From positions 460,460,780 through 460,524,779 of the forward strand of contig NC_053040.3 in NCBI RefSeq assembly GCF_002575655.3: a stretch of DNA of 64,000 bases, written 5' to 3'. Made by a program: the position numbers and the translations under genes. Each line of letters begins with the position of its first letter. Within the stretch, counting starts at the first letter, position 1. The DNA is from Aegilops tauschii subsp. strangulata. Lineage: Eukaryota > Streptophyta > Magnoliopsida > Poales > Poaceae. This document shows, in pieces, positions 1 through 8,927 of this stretch. Below the pieces are notes generated by a model, which saw nothing but the letters and a program-made list of their open reading frames with translations, was not told the DNA's origin and made no database searches.

Positions 1-763
1 CCAATATCATTTTGCTCCTTTGATCTCCATCTTCGGGGCACCATGATCATCTTCGTCACCGGCATGACACCATGATCTCCATCATCATGATCTCCATCAT
101 CGTGTCTTCATGAAGTTGTCACGCCAATGATTACTTCTACTTACATGGCTAACGCGTTTAGCAATAAAGTAAAGTAATTTACATGGCGTTATTCAATGAC
201 ACGCAGGTCATACAAAAAATAAAGACAACTCCTATGGCTCCTGCCGGTTGCCATACTCATCGACATGCAAGTCGTGATTCCTATTACAAGAATATGATCA
301 ATCTCATACATCACATATATCATTCATCACATCTTCTGGCCATATCACATCACATAGCATATGCTGCAAAAACAAGTTAGACGTCCTCTAATTGTTGTTG
401 CAAGTTTTTACGTCGCTTCTATAGGTTTCTAGCAAGAACGTTTCTTACCTACGTAAAACCACAACGTGATATGCCAATTTCTATTTACCCTTCATAAGGA
501 CCCTTTTCATCGAATCCGTTCCGACTAAAGTGGGAGAGACAGACACCCGCTAGCCACCTTATGCAACTAGTGCATGTCAGTCGGTGGAACCTCTCTCACG
601 TAAGCGTACGTGTAAGGTCGGTCCGGGCCGCTTCATCCCACAATACCGCCGAAACAAGATAAGACTAGTAGCGGCAAGAAGAATTGGCAACATCAACGCC
701 CACAACTGCTTTGTGTTCTACTCGTGCATAGTAACTACGCATAGGCCTGGCTCATGATGCCAC
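1..763 (-). mobile_element. Copia (Angela/WIS-type) untranslated leader, partial
   Basis: This is the internal leader between the primer-binding site and gag of a minus-strand Copia element; gag itself lies beyond the left edge. It reads colinearly, in reverse complement, with the leader of the right-hand Copia at 59334-60583: both carry the same stretches about a Met-tRNA-type site, a run on conserved tgcgtag bases and the segment around aggacgtc. No coding sequence is supported; the short ORF at 183-380 lacks any recognisable domain. I infer the family from the leader and the adjoining LTR. Confidence 0.8.
747..762 (-). other. Primer-binding site of left Copia
   Basis: Directly after the LTR terminus, the minus strand reads gtggcatcatgagcc. 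This resembles the plant initiator Met-tRNA binding site (tggtatcagagc) used by BARE/Angela elements, with a substitution and an inserted base. It fixes the LTR as the 5' LTR and the element as minus strand. Confidence 0.75.
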
Positions 764-1180
764 TGTTGGGGATCGTAGCAGAATTTTAAAATTTCCTACG
801 CATCACCAAGATCCATCTATGGAGTATACTAGCAACGAGGGGAAAGGAGTGCATCTACATACCCTTGTAGATCGCGAGCGGAATCGTTCCAATGAACGGG
901 GTTGATGGAGTCGTACTCGCCGTGATCCAAATCACCGATGACCGAGTGCCGAACGGACGGCACCTCCGCGTTCAACACACGTACGGAGCAGCGACGTCTC
1001 CTCCTTCTTGATCCAGCAAGGGGGAAGGAGAGGTTGATGGAGATCTAGCAGCACGACGGCGTGGTGGTGGATGTAGCGGGATCTCGGCAGGGCTTCGCCA
1101 AGCTTCTGCGAGAGGGAGAGGTGTTGCAGGGGGAGAGGGAGGCGCCAGGGGCTGTGGTGTTGCTGCCCTCCCTCCCCCCA

Positions 1181-1190
1181 CTATATATAG
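1181..1190 (-). promoter_or_regulatory. TATA box of left Copia LTR
   Basis: The sequence ctatatatag sits in a GC-rich stretch, about 420 bp upstream of the end of the LTR on the minus strand, where Angela/BARE LTRs carry their pol II promoter. Transcription would run toward position 1. Confidence 0.6.
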
Positions 1191-1233
1191 GCCCCCTGGG
1201 AGGGGGGGCGCCGGCCCTGGATCCCATCTGCAT

Positions 1234-1245
1234 GGGGGGGGGGGG
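1234..1245 (+). repeat. 12-G homopolymer and G-rich patch in LTR
   Basis: Twelve consecutive G residues are followed within about 20 bases by further G5-G6 runs, downstream of the LTR TATA box. On the minus-strand transcript this is a C-rich leader; the plus strand could form a G-quadruplex. The run length may carry sequencing error. Confidence 0.6.
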
Positions 1246-2480
1246 CAAAGGGGGGAAGGGGGTGGCTTCCCCCACAAGCCAAAGGGGGCGCCCCCCACCC
1301 CTAGGGTTTCCAACCCTAGGCGCAGGGGGAGGCCCAAGGGGGGCGTCCCAGCCCACTAAGGGCTGTTCCCTTCCCATTTCAGCCCATGGGGCCCTCCGCG
1401 ATAGGTGGCCCCACCCGGTGGACCCCCGGGACCCTTCCGGTGGTCCCGGTACAATACCGATAACCCCCGAAACTTTCCCGGTGGCCGAAACTGGACTTCC
1501 TATATATAATTCTTCACCTCCGGACCATTCCGGAACTCCTCGTGACGTCCGGGATCTCATCCGGGACTCCAAACAACTTTCGGGTTTCCGCATACTCATA
1601 TCTCTACAACCCTAGCGTCACCGAACCTTAAGTGTGTAGACCCTACGGGTTCGGGAGACATGTAGACATGACCGAGACGCCTCTCCGGTCAATAACCAAC
1701 AGCGGGATCTGGATACCCATGTTGGCTCCCACATGTTCCACGATGATCTCATCGGATGAACCACGATGTCGAGGATTCAATCAATCCCGTATACAATTCC
1801 CTTTGTCAATCGGTATTTTACTTGCCCGAGATTCGATCGTCGGTATCCCAATACCTTGTTCAATCTCGTTACCGGCAAGTCTCTTTACTCGTACCGTAAT
1901 GCATGATCCCGTGACTAACTCCTTAGTCACATTGAGCTCATTATGATGATGCATTACCGAGTGGGCCCAGAGATACCTCTCCGTCACACGGAGTGACAAA
2001 TCCCAGTCTCGATCCGTGCCAACTCAACAGACACTTTCGGAGATACCCATAGTGTACCTTTATAGTCACCCAGTTACGTTGTGACGTTTGGCACACCCAA
2101 AGCAGTCCTACGGTATCCGGGAGTTGCACGATCTCATGGTCTAAGGAAATGATACTTGACATTGGAAAAGCTCTAGCAAACGAACTACACGATCTTTTGT
2201 GCTATGCTTAGGATTGGGTCTTGTCCATCACATCATTCTCCTAATGATGTGATCCCGTTATCAACGACATCCAATGTCCATAGTCAGGAAACCATGACTA
2301 TCTGTTGATCAACGAGCTAGTCAACTAGAGGCTCACTAGGGACATGTTGTGGTCTATGTATTCACACATGTATTACGATTTCCGGATAACACAATTGTAG
2401 CATGAACAATAGACAATTAACATGAACAAAGAAATATAATAATAACCATTTATTATTGCCTCTAGGGCATATTTCCAACA

Positions 2481-2845
2481 GCCTTCTGACAAGCCGGGTG
2501 TTCCCAGGGAGCTGGCCGAGCACAGACTCCATGTCGACTCGACGATGAAGCCTGTCAAAGTGCACCTTCGACGATCTTCCACCAAGAAGCGCAAGGCGAT
2601 TGGCGAGGAGATAGCACGGCTCTTAACCGCCAAATTCATTCGAGAGGTATACCACTCCGAGTGGCTTGCCAACGTTGTTATGGTGCCAACAAGAATAACT
2701 CTCTCCGGATGTGTATCGATTTTAAGTACATCAATCGGGCCTGCCCGAAGGATCACTTCCCTCTCCCTCGCATAGATCAGATCATAGATTCTACTACCGG
2801 ATGTGAGAGGTTGTCCTTTCTGGATGCGTACTCCGGGTCTCACAT
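2481..2845 (+). pseudogene. Gypsy reverse transcriptase fragment
   Basis: This is a short piece of a Ty3/Gypsy pol. In one frame it reads the conserved lead-in PGVPRELAEH, then a helix-rich segment up to VMVP. After a one-base shift near 2690 it reads MCIDFKYINRACPKD, LPRIDQIID and SFLDAYSG, the first reverse transcriptase motifs. It stops being similar at about 2845, before the catalytic YxDD, so it cannot be active. The left edge is set by the Copia LTR. The sequence is clearly different from the reverse transcriptases at 12313 and 23672, so it is a separate, older Gypsy copy. Confidence 0.8.
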
Positions 2846-2859
2846 CAGCGTTCAAACAC

Positions 2860-3525
2860 GCTCCTCCACATGTGGATTGGCCTCCCCTGCTCAGCTCTCG
2901 TCATAAGGCCGACCTGGCCCAAGCCCACTACTCGGCGGAGGAAATTATGGAATTATCATCTAATTGGGCCTCTCTTTGCTCGAGATGCCTACAAAGGGGC
3001 CATAAAAAATCCTCTTGCCAAGCTAGACTCATTTGTCTTAATTGCTCAGCGCCTGATCACAAGGCATTTAATTGTCCCCTGACTATCTTGCACGGCCCAA
3101 GATTGGTCAGGTATCTGCTAACCCTGGGAATCAACTCAATCACAATGAAATTTTAGCTCATATGGCCCCCCCTCGGCATAATAAGGGTAAGAGGTCCACC
3201 GTGCGATGTAGATCGTGTGGCTTTTACGGACACGTGGATAGCCATTGCTTCCATAGATCAGAGCACAAAAATGGAATTGGGTCCCGAAAACAACTCCTGC
3301 TACCAATTCTACCCCTCACGCTCCATCTTCCACCTTGATTGCCCAAACGTCCCCCGCCTGCTCTACCCCACCCCCTGCCAGCACTCTGCTACCATTGAAG
3401 CCACCCGCAACCTCGCTCCCCTCCATGGCGAACTACCCCATGAACCCCGTCCCCTTCTTGCAGCCAGGCTTCGCGGTGGAACCAGAGCCTGCTGATCGAC
3501 TGGTGAGGTCGGGAATGGTGGTCGG
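2860..3525 (+). pseudogene. Retroelement Gag-like fragment with three CCHC zinc knuckles
   Basis: Three CX2CX4HX4C knuckles are visible: CSRCLQRGHKKSSC (2977-3018), CLNCSAPDHKAFNC (3034-3075) and, in another frame, CRSCGFYGHVDSHC (3207-3248). A frameshift lies between the second and third. Such knuckles bind nucleic acid in Gag and in ORF1 proteins of plant LINEs. The short spacing of the first pair and the Pro/Ser/Thr-rich tail (about 3330-3500) look more like a LINE-type ORF1 than the Gags elsewhere in the window, but I cannot confirm this. No reverse transcriptase follows. The fragment is cut on the right by a Fatima LTR. The left junction with the Gypsy fragment is only approximate. Confidence 0.55.
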
Positions 3526-3996
3526 TGTCGGTGTCAAAACCGGCGGATCTCGGGTAGGGGGTCCCAAACTGTGCGTCTGAGGATTGAAGGTAACAGGAGA
3601 CAGGGACACACTGTTTACCCAGGTTCGGGCCCTCTTGATGGAGGTAATACCCTACTTCCTGCTTAATTATCTTGGATGAATATGGGGTTTACAAGAGTTG
3701 ATCTACCTCGAGATCGTAATGGCTAAACCCTAGATGTTTAGCCTGTATGGTTATGATTGCCTCTACGGACTAAACCCTCCGGTTTATATAGACACCGAAG
3801 GGGACTAGGGTTGTACATAGTCGGTCTACAAAGAAAGGAATCTTCATATCCGAACGCCAAGCTTGTCTTCCATGCCAAGAGGAGTCCCATCTGGACACGG
3901 GGGAACGCCTTCCACATTGTATCTTCACGGCCCATGAGTCCGACCCAGGTCACAGAGCCCGGACGCCCGAAGACCCCCTAATCCAGGACTCCCTCA
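3526..3996 (-). repeat. LTR1, 3' LTR of Fatima-like element A (471 bp)
   Basis: The plus strand starts tgtcggtgtcaaaaccgg and ends ccaggactccctca; on the element's own strand this is TGAGGGAGTCC...CCGACA. A TATA-like motif, tctatataaacc on the minus strand, lies at 3783-3791. It is collinear with LTR2, LTR3 and LTR4. Confidence 0.93.
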
Positions 3997-4012
3997 GTAG
4001 CCCCCGAACCAG
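3997..4012 (-). promoter_or_regulatory. Polypurine tract of element A
   Basis: On the minus strand the bases just upstream of the 3' LTR read ggttcgggggctac, a purine-rich stretch in the place where plus-strand DNA synthesis is primed. The same stretch is found beside LTR2 (26810), LTR3 (31002) and LTR5 (44015). Confidence 0.7.
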
Positions 4013-4285
4013 TCTTCAATGACGATGTGTCCGGCATGCACATTGTGTTCGACATTGCAAGGCGGGTTCTCCTTCCAAATACTTCAAAACATCTGAACCA
4101 AAGGACTATATTCGGCTTCTTCATCTTCGGTCTTGGTAAGGTGAATTCTTCGAACAGCTCAGATATACATTAAATATTATACCTTTCGGCTTCTGCGCCA
4201 TTATCGGCCCGACTTCCACGTGTCGGACGAATATGAGGGGTCCAAGCATTTTTACACATAACACCCGGTCCGTGTAAGGAAGGCG

Positions 4286-4296
4286 TCTATTTAAGG
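4286..4296 (+). promoter_or_regulatory. TATA-like box for the antisense gene of element A
   Basis: The motif tctatttaagg lies 73 bases upstream of the ATG at 4369. The identical motif stands at the same distance from the start in element C (27099-27109), and a variant (gcctttataagg) stands upstream of the antisense gene of B (32573-32584). Conservation of place suggests the aORF has its own promoter inside the element. This is an inference. Confidence 0.5.
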
Positions 4297-4368
4297 AGAT
4301 TGAATCTCAGATGCCATTCCACACCAGGCGGAAAATCCTTAGAGCATGCCACAAGAAACCACGCAAAC

Positions 4369-7187
4369 ATGGCCAGCGCTCCCAATTCTCCTTCCTGCCC
4401 TCACGACCCTGAAAAAGGTGATTGGGAAAGTTGCTCAGTATCCCACGCCTAGCTGTCCAAGCTCCAGATGCAGGGATATCTCCCTCCCGCAGATCTAGTC
4501 CCTGTTCGGGAGGGATTAGCGTCCATCAATGGGAAAGCCCTGGCGGAAAACTTCCCCAATCCTACCGAGGGGGAGGGAGTATGCTTCGTTTCCTTCCTAT
4601 TAAGAGGCGTCGGATTTCCAATCCATCCTTTCCTCCGAGGTCTCCTGGTGTACTATGGCCTCCAATTGCATAATCTTACGCCGGGTTCCATTCTCCATAT
4701 CGCGGGCTTTGTCGCTCTCTGCGAGCTATTACTAGGCTGCGAGGCTCATTTCAAGTTATGGAGGAAACTTTTCCGCCTCGTCCCTCGCTCCCAAAAGGGA
4801 TCCATATTCGAGGTGGGCGGCGCCGAAGTGTGGCGCATAGCCGGGACAGGATACCTGTCCGGCACACCGAGGAAAGCATCCGAAGAGTGGCCCTCGGAGT
4901 GGTTTTATATTGACGATGTCGTTCTCCCAGACCCCGTCCGACGAGGCCTACCCGTATTTTCCAACGTTTCGTTAAAGAAACGTCATAGCTGGAGCCCTCA
5001 GAGCCTCGAGGAGGAAGATAATGCGGAAGTTAAGAAGTTGATGGACAAGATAAAGATACTTGCCCAATCCGGACTGTCCATAATTGAGGTTATGGCGATT
5101 TCCATAATGCGAGGCATCCAGCCACTCCAATCCAGGGGGCTCCCCATGTGGAACTACAACGGGGAGGATGACACATCTCGCTACGGGTGCAAGGGTCCGG
5201 ACAATCTTGCCGCCTTGGCCGCCATGTTGGCCGATCTTTATAAAGGGGAGAAAGAAGAGTTCACCTGTCTTAAATGCCGAGAAGGCTTTTCCATGTACAA
5301 TCCACCCAGCTAGGTGAGCCTTAGCTCTGTAACTTTACTCGATTTTCCTCCTGAGTCGTACTTTATTTGAACTTTAACCCAACTATATTTAACAGGAATG
5401 GAGGAAAGCCGTCGCCGGGATTTACAGCCCTGCTCCGCAGCCAGAGGATCATATCCGGGACCTGGATCCCGGATTTGAAGAGGATCCGGATATATTTGTA
5501 GAGCTCAAGGAGGGGGTCTTTTATCAGGTGAGCTATGATGGTACGAAAGTAGCCATTATCGCCGATTACCTCGGCCTTCTCCCTTCCTCTCATGTAAGTG
5601 CCCCGAAGGCGTCCCTTTCAAAAGAGTTTTGTCACCGCGCTTCACCCAACACACTATTTTGTTCTTTTAAGGGGCGCCGCTCGTCTCGCCATTCCGCACC
5701 AGAGGCATCCCCTAGACGGACGGAGCTGGTGCTAGGCAGGTCTTCGAAGAGAAAGGCGGATGGCAACACTGCCCAGCCTTCATCGAAGAGGTATGGTTCT
5801 GAATACGTCCCATGGTAATCATACCGTTCCTTACTGCGTCATATTTCAGAAAGAGCGTTCACCGGACTATATCCGGAGGTCACACCGGACATGCATCCAC
5901 CAATCCGGCCCCGGACCCTGCCTCCAGGGCTAGAGTTCATACGGGTGCAATGCCAGATTGTCCTGTCTCCGAAGATTCGGATGATGTATCCGTCACCAAC
6001 TCTAAAGTGGAGAGTGCGATGAACCATCGGCGCTGGAGGGCCGCTATGCGCGACCCCCATTTTACTGAAGAGGCATTGAAGGCCTTCAGCTCGGCGGATG
6101 CGTACCTCCGAGCTGCTCGAGATGGGCTTGCTGGAGCCACTTATCAGCTTTCAAAGGATATGCGGGTAAGATCGTACTGTGTAGATTTAATAATCATATG
6201 CCAGTAGTCCCCAAGCCTTGAAGCAGTTGGACCAACTGATTTAAGGGTCGTTACCTCATCAAATACTCACGGAGAGGAATGACACATTATCCAAGGAGCT
6301 TGAAGAGTGCCGGACTAAGCTATCTGTTGTCACCGCCGAGCTTGAAAATTTAAAGAAATCCAAGGAGGCATCTGATGGTAAGCACAACAATATCCGGAGA
6401 ACATTATTCCCTACCAGCAATGACTCTAACTATGCGTTTGTGTGTTGTTTGTATGCAACGGCAGGATCGTGAGACCAACTAGACGAGAGGCTGATGGCCG
6501 CTCAGGCGGATAAAAAATATGCCGAAGGGCAAGAGGCCGCCAGTCAACGTGTATTAACATGGACCATTAATGATAAAAACAAACTACAAGATGCGAACAT
6601 CAAGCAAGCCGAAGAACTGAAGGACGTAAGGGCCCAGTTATCGGATGCCTTAAAGGAGAACAGGAAGATGAAAGGCGGCATATTCAGTATGCTATTTGAC
6701 CCGACTTTCGTGAGGTTCCCCAATGGCAATTTAACAAGTTTGCTTTTGTAGGTGTGCTGATAGGGCGGCCCGAAGACGAGGTGTCCGGATATCAAGGCGA
6801 CCTGCTACTAGAGCTGTCCAAGATGCATGAGCGAGCTCAGAAGGCAATGAGAAGCATTGCGAAGGCGTTATGGCCGGCGATTCTCCTCCAGGAAGTATGG
6901 AGGAACTCGTGAATTTACTCAAGGGAGCTCCACGCCGTTTCTCGCTATGGAAGATATCAGCGTGCCAAGAAGGTGCTCGGGAAGCCTGGGCCATGGTGAA
7001 AACACGGTACACCAAACTTGATCCGAATCATATGGCGCGGGTCGGACCTCGAGGATCCGATGGACAGGAAATTCCGGTCAGCCTGGTGTACGACCAAGTG
7101 AAGATAGCCGCAAAGTTTTCACAACAGGATTGTAGGCTAGACAGCCTGTTAGACGGTATAGAGGACGAAGCTTTTGAGTCCAAGTGA
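4369..7187 (+). pseudogene. Antisense gene (aORF) of element A, about 7 exons, broken
   Basis: The protein has an unknown role; its N-terminal part belongs to the family annotated in Pfam as 'putative gypsy type transposon'. Exon 1 (4369-5313) holds the hydrophobic core around FLLRGVGFPIHPFLRGLL and LHIAGFVALCELLLG. Further exons by splice signals: 5396-5593, 5672-5791, 5850-6165, about 6270-6375, 6466 to about 6690, and 6752-7187. The middle is charged and predicted coiled coil; the last exon is the same domain that ends the antisense gene of B (KISACQEGAREAWAMVKTRY). Lesions: in-frame TAG at 4450, TAG at 5311 where copy C has TGG, loss of the AG acceptor before exon 5, a TGA at the start of exon 6, and a one-base loss near 6878 in the last exon. 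The gene converges on the integrase end at 7993. Splice sites are read by eye. Confidence 0.7.
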
Positions 7188-7264
7188 CTATGTACTTCCA
7201 ATTGACAAATTTGTCCCTAGCCGAATTGTAAAACATTTGTCATGGCAGACCTTTTTGCTTCGAC

Positions 7265-7286
7265 CTCCGGACCCGAAGGTGCGGAG
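7265..7286 (+). other. Hairpin H1, copy A
   Basis: CTCCG (7265-7269) pairs with CGGAG (7282-7286), and ACC (7271-7273) with GGT (7278-7280) around a CGAA loop. The flanks, gcttcgac before and tgttttcg after, match the other copies, while the stem sequence differs in B and E. Confidence 0.65.
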
Positions 7287-7654
7287 TGTTTTCGAATACC
7301 GGACCGGTGATAAATACCGGGGCATGCATGGAAACCAGTCGTAGGGGTGATAGTTGCTTGAACGGACGAGTTGTATCCGGCTAGCTATGTTATATTACTT
7401 ATTGATTGTAAGAAACATCTTCCAGAGAGAATAGTTCCGTTAAGGGTTCCTTTGCCTGGGTGAACATGCGTTAGTATGCATGCCCAAACTATGATTCGAA
7501 AAATCGCAGCATACTTAATATCTGGGGGTTCATAGTGCAATGAGGGTAAAACGTCTTTAGTCCGCCGACCGATTATTCCCTTAAGAATGCTAGCTTTCGG
7601 CTTCACCCAGTCTGAGGTACAAGTCCGGATGACCCGACTGTAACAATTGCAGAG

Positions 7655-7705
7655 GTGCTCCCTTTATGCCCTAGCCGAATAAACGGGAACGTAGGGCATA
7701 AGCAC
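7655..7705 (+). other. Hairpin H2, copy A
   Basis: TTATGCCCTA (7664-7673) pairs perfectly with TAGGGCATAA (7692-7701); GTGC (7655-7658) can pair with GCAC (7702-7705) outside it. The loop gccgaataaacgggaacg is conserved in all copies. The strand of the active RNA is unknown. Confidence 0.7.
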
Positions 7706-7992
7706 AGGAGCCAGGCAACCCAGCTTTGCAAAAACTTAAGTCATAAAGGTGCATATAATGGCGAAGAAAAGGTACATATGAGAAAATGACACATATGTTG
7801 TGAGCTTGATGCTCGGAAAATGATAATAAGCTTCTGTAAAAGAAGCCCCCAGGTATTATGGGCGTATACATTTAAGGATGTGTGCCTCGTAAGTGTGCGG
7901 TCTAACCGCACAAGAGCTATAAAGCTGAAGAAAAGATTTAAAGAGAGAAAAATGGAACAAGGAGAAAAAAGAAACGAACAATGAGTCCAGCT

Positions 7993-8401
7993 CTAGGCGT
8001 AGAATCTTCGGAGTCTGGCGGCATTCCATGGGTTCGGCTCTAATCGATTATCCGATGCACCCCGCAGGCAGTACGCACCTCCAGTGAGAACTTCATCTAT
8101 AATTAAGGGACCCTCCCATTTGGGCTTGAGTTTGTCCTTTTTCTTTTCTGGCAAGCGTAGAACGAGTTCACCAACATTGTAAGTCTTGGCCCACACTTCT
8201 CTGCTTTGGTATCTGCGAGCTTGTTGTTGATAGAATGCGGAACGGGCTTTTGCAACGTCGCGCTCCTCCTCCAGGGCATCTAGACTGTCCTACCGATCAA
8301 GCTCGGCTTCTCTCTCTTCGTACATACGCACTCGAGGTGAGTCATGAATGATGTCGCAGGGCAAAACATCATCTGCGCCGTACACCATGAAGAATGGTGT
8401 G
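7993..8401 (-). pseudogene. Integrase C-terminal part of element A
   Basis: This encodes the end of the Gypsy integrase, including the basic GELVLRLPEKKKDKLKPKW segment typical of the C-terminal DNA-binding/GPY-type domain, and the end of pol (RRFYA-stop). An in-frame TAG near 8291 separates it from the catalytic part; the same TAG is present in copy C near 41405. The rest of the integrase continues at 21639, on the other side of element D. The last five bases (8397-8401, gtgtg) are the duplicated target. Confidence 0.85.
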
Positions 8402-8927
8402 TGTTGGGGATATTACCACTGGGCGTAAACCGACCAGGAGAGGCCGGGTTAACCCCATAAGTAGTTCATCTGTATCTGAAGTCCATGAAGACAGACGGTG
8501 ACGCTTCATGAAGGACCAGGGCCCAAAGCCAGTTTAAGGCCTGTAGATATAAACCGGCATTGATATGTAAACTTGTGTTGTAAGATAGAAGTAGCAGAGA
8601 CCGAGCCGGACACGATTATGAGCCGGCCTCGGGATTCTGTAAACCGGCGGGCGTCAACCCATGTATATAAGGGGACGACCCGGCGGCGGTTCAGGGACAA
8701 CAGACAACAACTCGAGACTTAGGCAAATCGTATTCGCTCCCTGGTCATCGAAACCCCATCAATTCCATCACAACTAGACGTAGGATTTTACCTTCATTGT
8801 AAGGGGCCGAACTAGTATAAACTCTCTTGCGTCCCTTGTCCGCTTTAACCCCTTTAAGCTAACCCGTAGCGATGGCTCCGCGACTAAGTCCTTTCTCTAG
8901 GACATCTGCCGTGACAAAACTACGACA
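8402..8927 (+). repeat. 5' LTR of element D (526 bp)
   Basis: It begins TGTTGG and ends ACGACA, is nearly identical to 21113-21638 and is followed at once by the primer-binding site. A TATA box, tgtatataagg, lies at 8662-8672. An ATG at 8872 inside the LTR opens the gag frame. Confidence 0.96.
8662..8672 (+). promoter_or_regulatory. TATA box of element D LTR
   Basis: The motif tgtatataagg lies about 265 bases before the LTR end. The 3' LTR copy has one change, tctatataagg, near 21373. Confidence 0.65.

Larger units (their letters stand above)
764..2480 (-). repeat. 5' LTR of left Copia, complete (1717 bp)
   Basis: On the minus strand the LTR starts tgttggaaatatgccctaga at 2480 and ends ccccaaca at 764, so it has the TG...CA ends of Copia LTRs and the start shared by Angela/WIS/BARE families. 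The primer-binding site abuts 764. The right flank is gcctt (2481-2485), the candidate target duplication, but its partner is outside the window. The LTR contains a TATA box at 1181-1190 and a 12-G tract at 1234-1245. Long GC-rich ORFs on both strands (972-1615) are chance open frames. The LTR differs in length and start from the right-hand Copia LTR, so the two are different subfamilies. Confidence 0.92.
7188..7992 (+). other. Non-coding structured region between aORF and pol, element A
   Basis: No coding region is supported here. The stretch holds hairpin H1 (7265-7286) and hairpin H2 (7655-7705), with conserved sequence between them (for example gtaagaaacatcttccagag at 7409-7428 and the tcggcttcacccagtctgag block at 7587-7614). 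Related stretches occur in C, B and three times in E. On the minus strand it is the 3' untranslated part after integrase; on the plus strand it is the 3' untranslated part of the antisense gene. Confidence 0.65.

Noticed and set aside
972..1615. Overlapping ORFs of 121-184 codons on both strands
   Set aside because: They lie inside a Copia LTR, are GC-driven (few stops in G/C-rich sequence), have no domain and overlap on both strands.
7587..7740. Possible tRNA or SINE-like sequence around the conserved block and hairpin H2
   Set aside because: No cloverleaf, A box/B box pair or poly-A/T tail could be found; the only clear structure is a hairpin.
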